In this document: one piece after another, positions 6,265 through 13,601 of the stretch | How the letters are laid out: each line of letters starts with the position of its first letter | Numbering within the stretch: position 1 is the stretch's first letter | DNA from: DATEMK01 sp035275625 | GTDB taxonomy: Bacteria; Bacteroidota; Bacteroidia; AKYH767-A; OLB10 | Direction: 5' to 3' | Length of the DNA stretch: 13,601 nt | Assembly (NCBI GenBank): GCA_035275625.1 | Contig: DATEMK010000379.1 | Location: forward strand, 1-13,601 | The notes under the pieces: model-generated | The model's database searches: none | What the model was told of the DNA's origin: nothing | The model's input: only the letters and a program-made list of their open reading frames with translations | Made by a program: the position numbers and the translations under genes

Positions 6265-9042
6265 TTATTCGATCATAAACTTATAGTTCTTTGTAATGTC
6301 ATCATAATTTAATTGAAGAAAATAAATTCCTTTTGCAAGCCTTGAAAAATTCAAATCAATAATTCCATTTGCATTGGAGTATTTTGTTGATTCCAATTCA
6401 CTGCCTAAACAATTAAATACCTTACCAACAATAGTTGTTTTAATATTTCCGAGATTCAAATGAAATTTTCCATCATGCGAAACGGTTGGAAACAGGTTTA
6501 TACTGTTATCTGCATTATTTTCATTTATGCTCACTGAATTCAGGCACTGAATCTGTTGTGAAAACAGGGTTTGTATTTCCTGGGCGCTGAGCACTTGGTC
6601 ATAAATAGTCATATCGTCAATTCTTCCATCAAAAAAGAAGGGCGCAGTATTCGAGTCAAAAGCACCTCCGATCCTGAGTTCACGGTTTCTATTATTCAAT
6701 GTTGAACTGGATGATAAATGATATTGAAGAACTCCGTTTTTATATACTTCCATGTAGTTCTGTGTATGATTAACAATATATACATAATGCTCCCAGCTAA
6801 AATTAAAGGTGGTTCCGATAATTTGCAATCTTCCGCCATTGGTGCAGTCGCCATAATCCCAAAAAGTAGAACAAAACCCGTTGTGACTGTAGTAGGCCAT
6901 TGCATTAAACCGGTCCTGGAAATTGTCAGGATTGATCATCAGGATCGTTTGAATTTTTACCTGGTTAGCCTGGATCCATACACTCATTGAAAAATCATTG
7001 CCGGAGGGAATTATATTAGAATAGTTTCCTAAACTAATATAATCATTACTTCCGTCATACAAATAAGCGCTGTTAGGATTTCCAAAACGGTCGGGTGCTA
7101 ACACAGGTCCGAAAACGGTGCCATGATGATTATTGCCGCTTGCATCATTTGCATTGCCCGAAAAAGGGTAACAGGCAACGGGCAAAGCAGGCGGGTGCGT
7201 AGTAAATACAGAATCAATACTATTTGAGGAAGTTCCTCCCCCGGCACAATTTGTTTGCACATGCCATTCGTAATTTGTGGAAGCATTAAGTCCGACAGCA
7301 GTATATGAATTGATAACAGAAGCCCCCGAAGACCAGGGTACGGTCCCAACCTCGCGATATTCTATATCATAGCTTACTGCACCTCCGACAGCATTCCAGT
7401 TAAATGTTGCTGATCCGGAACTAATGCCTGTAGTTGTTAAACCGGTTGGTGCATTACAGGAAAGCGGAACCGTAATAAAGGTTGCAGAAAAAGTAAATGT
7501 TGAATTTCCGGAAGAACAAACAGTTTGAACCTGCCATTCATAGGTACTTCCCGGTGTTAGCCCTGAAGCATTGTAAGAGTTGGTTGGGGAAGATGCACTT
7601 GACCAGGATGGTATTCCGATAATTCTGTACTGGATATTATAGCTCAATGCACCGGGAACAGAATCCCAATTCAGCAAGGCCGTTGTCGTGGTAACATTAG
7701 TGCTCGTTAAATTAACCGGAGCAAAACAACCTACTCCGGTACAGTTTGTTAAACAGGACGCATTGTTAAAATTATTCAGAATAACAGTTGCAGGTTGTGG
7801 TCCGAAACCGTTATTAAAATTTATTCCGACACTTGTAAGATGGCAATAGCTCATAATAGTTCCTCCACCTGCGGGATTGCCGGGCAAAGGACAGGCCCCT
7901 TCCACAAATCCGGCACAACCGTCAATTGCAGTATTATTCCCGTTCCAGACGCATGCATGCGTATGACGTGATCCCAGCAGGTGTCCCTGCTCGTGTGTAA
8001 CCACTTCCACACTCCATGAATAAGTCGGAACAGTGCTGTAGCTGGATTGAATTCCGCTATAGCACTGGCTATCGTCTAAATTTGAAGCGCACAAACCAAT
8101 AAAGCCTGCGGCAATTCCACCGTTGCCGGCATAACCCAATAAATGACCGATATCACCATTGAAAGAATTGCGGAATACCTGGAATTGCCCGAGCAATCCT
8201 GAGGTTGATGTAGAATTGTACGGGCTTATCACATCCCATACATATACCTGCGAAAGCATAACCGGAATATTATCGTTAGCATATAGCGCTGCACTTTCAT
8301 TGAACAAACCGGTTACATAATTAGTAGCGTTTGTGACACTCCCTTTATCAAGAAAAATATCATAGTTTACTTCCCAGTACAGTCGAATGCAAGTTTGCAT
8401 GACCTTTGAAGAAGAATTATTTAGTTTCTTTTGATTGTCTGCACCATCATCATTGCGGGTAAAACAGTCTGTACTGTTTGGAATTTTAAGATCGTGATCG
8501 TTATAAATAATATGATTTCCTTCAGCGTCACCTTTTAGTTTTCCAAGAACCAGGTTTCCATCACCGGATGAAATTATTCCCATCACTTCATCTTCAAATA
8601 TGCTTATGGCGGCAATTGAATTGTTATCGCCCTTTACAATTCCCCAATAATGAATTCCACCCGGATAATTTACGGATTGTCCGCTGTTTGTTGCGGTCAC
8701 AACAGAAAAATCAGCAGAAAAAATGTCGGAGTGGTAAAGTTCAAGCTCAATATCCGGGCCTGTTTCTAACGGGATAAGGAAATTAATATTTTCAGGTTTT
8801 TGAGATATTATTTCCTGTGCTTTCTTTTGATTAAAGCTTAAAATTGAAGCATCTTGCACAACAGCAGAAATTTGTGAGCTTCGCGACAAATCACCAGCTG
8901 ACAATTCGAACAAGTCAGTTTGATTAAAAATTGCCCTTTGCATTTTTCTTTCTTGCAAATTCTTTGCAACAGGCTTTAAATTCTGTGCTGTTGAAACAGA
9001 TGCAATTAATAAAAATAAGATAAGTAAATTATTTTTTTTCAT
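6265..9042 (-). CDS. secreted zinc metalloprotease (metzincin, reprolysin-like) with Fn3, LamG and T9SS sorting domains
   Basis: This is a 925-residue protein. The signal peptide is residues 1-20 (ending VSTAQ). A propeptide-like region spans ~21-210; the lone Cys193 near its end could act as a cysteine switch (inference). The catalytic domain is ~213-435, with the metzincin zinc motif HEQGHLLGSRH at 350-360 (ligands H350, H354, H360; general base E351; G357) and a Met-turn at IMSYC (M397). This is the pattern of M12B/reprolysin-like peptidases of Bacteroidota. Two Fn3 domains follow (~438-526, ~529-616); they look like tandem duplicates (Y.I.YR..G...WSS...NSY, then YEW.VQT.C). A LamG module (~621-830) is closely similar to that of the 2815-4317 protein. 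The end (~836-925) is a divergent sorting domain with NLFPTVSHDGKF in place of YPNP, then LAKGIYFLQL. It is probably a cell-surface or secreted protease; its substrate is unknown. Confidence 0.92.
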   Translation of the reverse strand: MKKNNLLILFLLIASVSTAQNLKPVAKNLQERKMQRAIFNQTDLFELSAGDLSRSSQISAVVQDASILSFNQKKAQEIISQKPENINFLIPLETGPDIELELYHSDIFSADFSVVTATNSGQSVNYPGGIHYWGIVKGDNNSIAAISIFEDEVMGIISSGDGNLVLGKLKGDAEGNHIIYNDHDLKIPNSTDCFTRNDDGADNQKKLNNSSSKVMQTCIRLYWEVNYDIFLDKGSVTNATNYVTGLFNESAALYANDNIPVMLSQVYVWDVISPYNSTSTSGLLGQFQVFRNSFNGDIGHLLGYAGNGGIAAGFIGLCASNLDDSQCYSGIQSSYSTVPTYSWSVEVVTHEQGHLLGSRHTHACVWNGNNTAIDGCAGFVEGACPLPGNPAGGGTIMSYCHLTSVGINFNNGFGPQPATVILNNFNNASCLTNCTGVGCFAPVNLTSTNVTTTTALLNWDSVPGALSYNIQYRIIGIPSWSSASSPTNSYNASGLTPGSTYEWQVQTVCSSGNSTFTFSATFITVPLSCNAPTGLTTTGISSGSATFNWNAVGGAVSYDIEYREVGTVPWSSGASVINSYTAVGLNASTNYEWHVQTNCAGGGTSSNSIDSVFTTHPPALPVACYPFSGNANDASGNNHHGTVFGPVLAPDRFGNPNSAYLYDGSNDYISLGNYSNIIPSGNDFSMSVWIQANQVKIQTILMINPDNFQDRFNAMAYYSHNGFCSTFWDYGDCTNGGRLQIIGTTFNFSWEHYVYIVNHTQNYMEVYKNGVLQYHLSSSSTLNNRNRELRIGGAFDSNTAPFFFDGRIDDMTIYDQVLSAQEIQTLFSQQIQCLNSVSINENNADNSINLFPTVSHDGKFHLNLGNIKTTIVGKVFNCLGSELESTKYSNANGIIDLNFSRLAKGIYFLQLNYDDITKNYKFMIE
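6559..7182 (-). repeat. LamG-encoding duplicated module, copy B
   Basis: This DNA encodes residues ~621-828 of the metalloprotease and pairs with copy A at 3613-4239 in the same orientation, about 2.3 kb apart with the propeller gene between them. Both proteins share phrases such as YSNIIPSGNDF, QTILMINPD and NRNRELR. The diverged LamG segment at 9316-9945 is the third, older member. Confidence 0.8.
7194..7731 (-). repeat. tandem Fn3-encoding segments within the protease gene
   Basis: This stretch codes for two successive fibronectin type III domains (~residues 438-616) with matching landmarks: APVNLTSTNV versus APTGLTTTGI, SYNIQYR versus SYDIEYR, and YEWQVQT.C versus YEWHVQT.C. The equal spacing suggests an internal duplication. 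Fn3 pairs usually act as spacers between a catalytic domain and a binding module. Confidence 0.65.
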
Positions 9043-9077
9043 ACATTGGGAGTTGAGAGGTTAAATTTTTATATTGA

Positions 9078-9085
9078 CAAATGTA
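9078..9085 (-). promoter_or_regulatory. candidate -7 promoter element for the metalloprotease gene
   Basis: On the minus strand this reads TACATTTG, matching TAnnTTTG, 35 bases before the protease ATG. No -33 TTG is seen at 19-20 bases upstream. It lies in the 198-base divergent gap (9043-9240), which contains no gene. Confidence 0.35.
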
Positions 9086-9203
9086 AAGTAATTTTTTTAT
9101 GATGCCGGATGCACTCTTTAAAATAATACTTTCAGACGATGAAACTTTTTAATGTGGTTATGAATCTTATAGATATATCGGGCCGGGTCCTGGTAATATT
9201 GAT

Positions 9204-9211
9204 TACATTTG
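9204..9211 (+). promoter_or_regulatory. candidate -7 promoter element for the divergent LamG gene
   Basis: On the plus strand this reads TACATTTG, the same octamer as the element facing the other way at 9078-9085, 29 bases before the ATG at 9241. A clear -33 TTG is not visible. Two identical outward-facing octamers at similar distances from their ATGs support real promoters more than either alone. Confidence 0.35.
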
Positions 9212-9240
9212 AATAATTAAAAGCAATAAACTTCTGCACT

Positions 9241-11037
9241 ATGAAAAATTTTACCGTTATATTACTACTTGTATTAATTACAACCGGTTCCAGGGCTCAA
9301 ATTAATTTAAGCCAGGGTTTGCAGGCGCAATATGATTTCAATGGTAATGCAAATGATATTACCGGAAACGGCTATGACGGAACTATAAACGGAGCTGCTT
9401 TAACAAATGACAGGCTGGGTAATCCAAACAGCGCTTACCATTTTGACGGTACAAATCAAAACATAACCGTGCAGGGTTTTCAAAATATGATTACAGGAGA
9501 TGAAATCTCGTTAAGCTGTTGGATAAAAGTTGATTTTCTAAAATCACAAAATATTTTTATGTTGTCTCCGGATGATCACTATGACCGTCTTTTTGTGTCC
9601 TCGTATTACGACCACAATGGAACTTCATCCACATTTTTGGATTATGGAGATATGATGACAGGTGATGGACGTTTAGGGTCTGTCGGAACTAATTTTCAAT
9701 CTGTGTGGGAACATTATGTATTTATAGTAAGCGCTTCCCAAAACACTATGGAAATTTACAGAAATGGATACTTGCAATTTTTTAAAACAGGTATGTCGCC
9801 TTTAGTAAATAAAAACAGGACATTATGTATTGGAGGCGGAATGGGAGACTTCGGTTTTACTAACTTCTTTTTTAGTGGAATTATTGACGACATCCGTATA
9901 TATGACCGCGTATTAAACCCTGCTGAAATCATGTCGCTATGTTATGGGTATTATACAACTGACGTAAAAGATTTAAGAGTTTTTGTTACCAATTACCCGA
10001 ATGCACGCCCGGGTTTTCCGGAGATGCTCAATGTGGTTTATCAGAATGTTGGTACGACAATACAGAATTGTTATGTTGAATTGAATTATGATTCCCATTA
10101 TTCATTTGTCCAATCCACGCCAGCCCAGGATTCTGTTAATACAAATTACCTTGGATGGAATATAGCAAACCTGATGCCCGGAGCGTCTGGTTATTTCCAG
10201 GCAGAAATGTATTTGCCTGCATCAATTCCCCTGGGTACACAGCTTACATCAACAGGTATTATTTATCCTGTTATAGATGATACCATTCCGGCAGATAATT
10301 ATGATACGCTTATTCAAACTGTTGTTGGCGGTTGCGATCCGAATTATATAGAAGTTTCACCAAATACAGATGTTACACCTGGTTTTGTTACACAGGGAGA
10401 TTACCTGTATTATACCATACATTTCCAAAACACCGGCACTGCCAGCGCAATAAATGTAAGAGTAGAAAATAATATTGAAGCTGATTTCACGGTTTCATCC
10501 GTTGAAATAATTGGCGCCAGCCATGCTTACACTTTTACACTCGATAACAGTAACATGCTTACATTTTTCTTTGACAATATTAACTTGCCTGACAGCGGCT
10601 CCAGCTATTTCGGCAGCAGCGGTTTTGTTATGTACAGGATAAAAGCATTACCCACGCTGCAGATCGGGGATCAGCTCAGCAATAATGCAAACATCTTCTT
10701 TGATTTTAATCAGCCGGTGCTTACCAATACTGTTGTTACAACTATTGTAAGCCCGCTGTCAATTCCCCAGGCACAAAATAATTCCGAGAATTTTATCCTT
10801 TTTCCAAATCCATCCGGCAGCAGTCTCTCTTTGATTTATTATTCTCAAATAACTGAACCATCCGTTTCCATCAGTATTTTTAATTCCAATGGCGCACTTG
10901 TAAAAAAAATCATTGTTGATTTGATTACAGGTAAAAATAAAATTGATCTCGATCTGAAAACTTTAAATGCAGGAATCTATTTTATTAAGTCAGGTGGAGG
11001 GAATAACACCACAGTTAAAAAGTGGGTGAAGTTTTAG
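9241..11037 (+). CDS. T9SS-exported LamG protein with Bacteroidota DUF11-like repeat domain
   Basis: This is a 598-residue protein, transcribed away from the protease gene. A signal peptide covers residues 1-20 (ending GSRAQ). A LamG domain covers ~26-235 (YDFNGNANDITGNGYDG to IIDDIRIYDRVLNPAEI), more diverged than the LamG copies in the other two proteins. Residues ~243-362 form a beta-rich domain of the DUF11/CARDB type (VVYQNVGTTIQNCYVELNY). Residues ~365-500 match a C-terminal repeat common in T9SS cargo (starts CDPNYIEVSP, has YTIHFQNTGTASA and NANIFFDFNQPV). A T9SS type A sorting domain ends the protein (FILFPNPSGSSLSL at 518-531, then LNAGIYFIKSG and VKKWVKF). No catalytic residues are recognised. 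A surface adhesin or ligand-binding role is inferred from domain content. Confidence 0.88.
   Translation: MKNFTVILLLVLITTGSRAQINLSQGLQAQYDFNGNANDITGNGYDGTINGAALTNDRLGNPNSAYHFDGTNQNITVQGFQNMITGDEISLSCWIKVDFLKSQNIFMLSPDDHYDRLFVSSYYDHNGTSSTFLDYGDMMTGDGRLGSVGTNFQSVWEHYVFIVSASQNTMEIYRNGYLQFFKTGMSPLVNKNRTLCIGGGMGDFGFTNFFFSGIIDDIRIYDRVLNPAEIMSLCYGYYTTDVKDLRVFVTNYPNARPGFPEMLNVVYQNVGTTIQNCYVELNYDSHYSFVQSTPAQDSVNTNYLGWNIANLMPGASGYFQAEMYLPASIPLGTQLTSTGIIYPVIDDTIPADNYDTLIQTVVGGCDPNYIEVSPNTDVTPGFVTQGDYLYYTIHFQNTGTASAINVRVENNIEADFTVSSVEIIGASHAYTFTLDNSNMLTFFFDNINLPDSGSSYFGSSGFVMYRIKALPTLQIGDQLSNNANIFFDFNQPVLTNTVVTTIVSPLSIPQAQNNSENFILFPNPSGSSLSLIYYSQITEPSVSISIFNSNGALVKKIIVDLITGKNKIDLDLKTLNAGIYFIKSGGGNNTTVKKWVKF
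9316..9945 (+). repeat. LamG-encoding module, diverged copy C
   Basis: This DNA encodes residues ~26-235 of the divergently transcribed LamG protein. It keeps the same framework as copies A and B (NGNANDITGNG, NPNSAY, TFLDYGD, WEHYVFIV, IDDIRIYDRVL) but with many more substitutions, so it is an older paralogue or an independent family member. Confidence 0.6.
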
Positions 11038-11100
11038 AGACAGTTTTCAGGCAAAATTAAGTTCTTAAGGGCTTACCGGATTTTTCTCTACTTTTAATCC

Positions 11101-11712
11101 GTGCTTTTAAAAATAAACCCTTCCAACATAGACCACCGTCTAATAAAAACAGTTATCGGAGTTTTAAAAAATGACGGAGTGATCATTTATCCAACCGATA
11201 CTGTTTATGCAATGGGATGCGATATTTACAGCAACAAAGCCATTGAAAAAATCTGCCGTATAAAGAATGTAAAACCTCAAAAATCCAATTTCTCTTTTAT
11301 CTGCAGCGATCTGAGCCATATTTCAGACTTCACAAAACCATTTGACCGTTCTGTTTACAAAATGCTGAACCGTTCACTTCCGGGACCGTTCACTTTTATT
11401 TTAAATGCAAACAGCGCTGTTCCCGCAATTTTTAAAAATCATAAGAAAACCATCGGCATCCGTATTCCTGGCCACACAGTTCCTTTAAACATTATCAAAG
11501 AATTAGGAAACCCGGTTATGTCAGCTTCCCTGCATGATGAAAATGAAATCACAGAATATTTAACCGATCCTTCTGAAATTTTTGAAAAGTTTGAAACCAC
11601 TGTTGATTTAATAATTGATGGTGGTTATGGAGGAAATGAGCCGAGTACCGTTGTAGATTGTACAGGCACTCAACCCGTTATTTTAAGACAAGGAGCCGGA
11701 GTGCTTGATTGA
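11101..11712 (+). CDS. YciO-type Sua5/YciO/YrdC family protein (putative threonylcarbamoyl-AMP synthase)
   Basis: This is a 203-residue protein of the Sua5/YciO/YrdC fold. Members of the TsaC/Sua5 branch make L-threonylcarbamoyl-AMP for the t6A37 modification of tRNA. Motifs seen are PTDTVYAMGC (31-40), ICRIKN (51-56), LPGPFTFIL (93-101), TIGIRIP (117-123), GGYGG (174-178) and STVVD (182-186). The start INPSNIDHRLI, the length and the order of motifs fit the E. coli YciO branch better than TsaC, from memory of those proteins. Where TsaC/Sua5 have a Ser-x-Asn nucleotide-binding motif this protein has SAS (141-143), so t6A activity is uncertain. The start is GTG at 11101: an in-frame TAA ends six bases upstream, and the next ATG (codon 38) would cut into the PTDT motif. 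It converges on nnr, the stops being six bases apart. Confidence 0.85.
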   Translation: MLLKINPSNIDHRLIKTVIGVLKNDGVIIYPTDTVYAMGCDIYSNKAIEKICRIKNVKPQKSNFSFICSDLSHISDFTKPFDRSVYKMLNRSLPGPFTFILNANSAVPAIFKNHKKTIGIRIPGHTVPLNIIKELGNPVMSASLHDENEITEYLTDPSEIFEKFETTVDLIIDGGYGGNEPSTVVDCTGTQPVILRQGAGVLD

Positions 11713-11733
11713 TCCCTCCTAAGGAAAGATCAA
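11709..11733. terminator. possible bidirectional hairpin between convergent yciO-like gene and nnr
   Basis: TTGATC (11709-11714) pairs with GATCAA (11728-11733), and TCC/GGA can pair inside around a TAA loop. The two parts are separated by a symmetric CC/AA mismatch. The hairpin covers both stop codons of the convergent genes and is followed by a short A run on the plus strand but no strong T tract, so it is a weak terminator candidate. Confidence 0.3.
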
Positions 11734-13227
11734 AAATGCTTTCCCGATGTTATTAATAATATCTGAAGCCATCAAAGAATTTTCTCCCGTTTCTTTCACA
11801 GCAAGATCTGCTGCCAGCCCATGAAGATAAACTCCTGCAATGCATGCTTCCTTTGATGAATAGCCCTGTGCAAGCAACCCGGTTATCATCCCGGTAAGAG
11901 TGTCACCGCTTCCGCCTTTTGCCATGCCGGGATTTCCGGTAGGGTTGAAATAGCATATTCCGTCAGGGCAGGAAATACAAGTGTAACGGCCTTTTAATAC
12001 AATAAAAACACGATAACGTTTCGAAAATTCAATTTGCAATTTGTTTCTTTCAAAGTGATCATTACTTTTTCCGGCTAACCGTTCAAACTCCTTCGGATGA
12101 GGAGTGAAAATACTTTCAGGCGCAATAAAATCCATCCATGTTTTATTTTCTGAAATGATGTTGATGGCATCCGCATCAAATACAATTGGCTTCCCGAAAT
12201 TCTGAATGATTTGTTTTAATACATGCGCTGTTTCCCGGGCTGTCCCTATCCCGGGCCCGATACCTAATACATCAAATGAATCTGTTTTAAAAACGGATGA
12301 AATAAATTTTTCATTTTCATCACACATAACCATTGATTCCGGAACGGATGTTTGCATAATTTCATAGCCGCATTCGGGTACATAAGCCGTTAGTAAACCC
12401 GCTCCTGTTTTTAAACAGGCTTTCGCAGCTAAGATCGCAGCGCCCATCTTGCCATAGCTCCCTGCGGCAATTGCAGCACGACCATAATTTCCTTTATGTG
12501 AAAACGGTTTTCTTTTTTTCAGGATTCGCTGAAGATGCTTTTCTTCCAATAATTCAAAATTACTTTCACACGAACTGATAAATTTTTCATTCAATCCGAT
12601 GGGAAGAATAATTACTTCACCAATATAATCCGCATTTTCTGCAAAAAAGAAAGCAATCTTATACACCTGGAATGAAAGTGTATAAGTTGCCTTAACAATC
12701 TGATTTGCTGAAACAGTTGAGGATTGATCGGCAAATAATCCCGATGGAATATCTATTGCAATTATTTCAGCTTCACTTTGATTTATATTTTTTATTACAG
12801 CAGCAGCTAAATCTTTTACGGGTTTATTTAATCCCGTTCCGAACAGTGCATCTATTACTACATCGCCTTTTGAAATGGGCGGCAATTCTTTTATAGAAGT
12901 CACATCAATGACATTCACTTTGCCGGGATTTCGCAAACGCGTTTCATTAATTTTAAAATCTTCTGAGGCATTTCCACCGGGGCGAATGATAAAGGTTGTG
13001 ACCTGGTACCCATTATTGTGCAGCATTCTTGCAATGGCTATTCCGTCACCTCCGTTATTTCCTGTTCCGCAAAAAACTTTAAATGAACTGCTCACTTCAA
13101 AATGCTGAACGATCCATTTGAAACAAGCAGTAGCAGCCCGTTCCATCAATTCAATCGAAGAAACAGGTTCCTGTTCAATTGTATATTGGTCAGCTTCGCG
13201 GATTTGTTTTGCAGAAAGGATTTTCAT
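11719..13227 (-). CDS. nnr: bifunctional NAD(P)H-hydrate repair enzyme (epimerase + ADP-dependent dehydratase)
   Basis: This is a 502-residue two-domain enzyme that repairs damaged, hydrated NADH/NADPH in the cytosol. The N-terminal YjeF_N domain (~1-215) epimerises the R and S hydrates: it has KILSAKQIREAD at the start, GTGNNGGDG (54-62), DALFGTGL (127-134) and DIPSG (159-163). The C-terminal ribokinase-like domain (~225-502) is the ADP-dependent (S)-NAD(P)H-hydrate dehydratase: KGNYGR (245-250), GIGPGIG (322-328), DADAI (351-355), TPHPKEF (375-381) and the nucleotide-binding KGGSGDTLTG (437-446). Both active sites look intact and the length is normal. The ATG at 13227 is chosen; a TTG three codons upstream (13236) also fits the frame but adds only MSK before the conserved MKILSA. 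It follows coaE on the same strand after 129 bases, so a shared transcript is possible. Confidence 0.95.
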   Translation of the reverse strand: MKILSAKQIREADQYTIEQEPVSSIELMERAATACFKWIVQHFEVSSSFKVFCGTGNNGGDGIAIARMLHNNGYQVTTFIIRPGGNASEDFKINETRLRNPGKVNVIDVTSIKELPPISKGDVVIDALFGTGLNKPVKDLAAAVIKNINQSEAEIIAIDIPSGLFADQSSTVSANQIVKATYTLSFQVYKIAFFFAENADYIGEVIILPIGLNEKFISSCESNFELLEEKHLQRILKKRKPFSHKGNYGRAAIAAGSYGKMGAAILAAKACLKTGAGLLTAYVPECGYEIMQTSVPESMVMCDENEKFISSVFKTDSFDVLGIGPGIGTARETAHVLKQIIQNFGKPIVFDADAINIISENKTWMDFIAPESIFTPHPKEFERLAGKSNDHFERNKLQIEFSKRYRVFIVLKGRYTCISCPDGICYFNPTGNPGMAKGGSGDTLTGMITGLLAQGYSSKEACIAGVYLHGLAADLAVKETGENSLMASDIINNIGKAFLIFP

Positions 13228-13234
13228 TTTAGAC

Positions 13235-13288
13235 AATTCGTGTGAATTCGTGCCTGCCTGAAGGCAGGCAGGTAATTAGTGGCTAATT
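13235..13288. repeat. palindrome-rich intergenic block between coaE and nnr
   Basis: Three copies of AATT(C/A)GTG occur at 13235, 13245 and 13274. Between the second and third lies a GC-rich inverted repeat, TGCCTGCC-TGAA-GGCAGGCA (13251-13270). The third copy begins a smaller hairpin, AATTAG-TGG-CTAATT (13274-13288). The block is unlike the surrounding AT-rich DNA and resembles the small dispersed REP-like elements found between genes in some Bacteroidota. It could also serve as a transcript-ending or stabilising hairpin between coaE and nnr. Confidence 0.5.
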
Positions 13289-13356
13289 TAAAATGTGCAC
13301 GTAAGAAATATCGCAATACAATCCGTTTTGTGAGTAAACAATAAAATCGTTCCGGA

Positions 13357-13601
13357 TCATTTTTTGTTTTTTGCTAATGAAAGAAAACGGCTATGCAAAT
13401 CCAGCACTTGAGGAATGATAAGTTGTGAGTCATCGTTTACAATAAAAAAATCCGCCTTTTGTTTTTTCTCTTCTTCACTCATTTGAGTGTCCGAAATTTT
13501 CTTTACATACTCTTCAGTGATCTGGTCGCGCAACACCACACGCTTAAACCTTAATTCTTCAGGGGCGCTTACCAGGATTACATAATCCAGGTTTTTATCT
13601 G
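13357..13601 (-). CDS. coaE: dephospho-CoA kinase, C-terminal part (5' end outside window)
   Basis: The frame runs in from the right edge of the window (last full codon at 13597-13599) and gives the last 80 residues of a protein. It reads DYVILVSAPEELRFKRV, then a helical RDQITEEYVKK, then DTQMSEEEKKQKADFFIVND, and ends PQVLDLHSRFL..AKNKK. This is the usual C-terminal third of CoaE: the core strand with VSAPEELR, the QM.EEEK..KAD segment and the IVND strand. CoaE phosphorylates the 3'-hydroxyl of the ribose of dephospho-CoA using ATP, the last step of coenzyme A synthesis. The P-loop and the catalytic Asp lie outside the window. A GTG at 13539 falls inside the conserved core and is not the start. 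Another P-loop kinase is possible but much less likely. Confidence 0.85.
   Translation of the reverse strand, partial: DKNLDYVILVSAPEELRFKRVVLRDQITEEYVKKISDTQMSEEEKKQKADFFIVNDDSQLIIPQVLDLHSRFLSLAKNKK

Noticed and set aside
6696..6905. Short minus-strand frames inside the LamG modules, also seen at 3774-3959
   Set aside because: The two frames resemble each other only because the LamG DNA is duplicated; they are out-of-frame shadows of the coding strand.
13228..13236. TTG start for nnr three codons upstream
   Set aside because: It adds only three residues before the conserved MKILSA start, and ATG is available at 13227.

Overview
The window looks like a chromosomal segment from a member of the Bacteroidota. 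The evidence is AT-rich DNA, four secreted proteins ending in type IX secretion (T9SS) type A-like sorting domains, LamG/Ig-like/Fn3/PKD surface modules, TAnnTTTG-type -7 promoter elements, and weak or absent Shine-Dalgarno sites. I cannot name a genus.

Layout. (1) Positions 1-2800, plus strand: a tightly packed run of three genes. The first is the C-terminal part of a SAM-dependent methyltransferase. The second is a methyltransferase that overlaps it by ATGA. The third is a fusion of a third methyltransferase domain with a GT2 (dolichyl-phosphate-mannose-synthase-like) glycosyltransferase. This is probably part of a larger glycan or glycolipid locus that continues to the left. (2) Positions 2815-9042, minus strand: three large secreted proteins. 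In transcription order they are a metzincin protease with Fn3 and LamG modules, a beta-propeller/PKD-like protein, and a LamG/Ig-like protein. (3) Positions 9241-11037, plus strand, divergent from the protease: a fourth secreted protein (LamG plus a Bacteroidota C-terminal repeat domain). Three of the four share a LamG module, and two copies are still closely similar at the DNA level, which points to local duplication. (4) Positions 11101-13601: housekeeping genes. These are a YciO/Sua5/YrdC family protein (plus strand), then, convergent on the minus strand, the NAD(P)H-hydrate repair enzyme Nnr and the 3' part of coaE (dephospho-CoA kinase).

The main biological theme is a small island of T9SS cargo next to a glycan-decoration operon and bounded on the right by cofactor and RNA-metabolism genes. 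T9SS type A cargo is known in other Bacteroidota to be anchored through a sugar-containing lipopolysaccharide, but any link between the glycan genes and the cargo here is only positional. I did not find a defence system, CRISPR array, transposase, tRNA or rRNA. The most unusual items are the methyltransferase-GT2 fusion with its non-ATG start in frame after the upstream stop, the duplicated LamG module, and a small palindrome-rich intergenic block between coaE and nnr.
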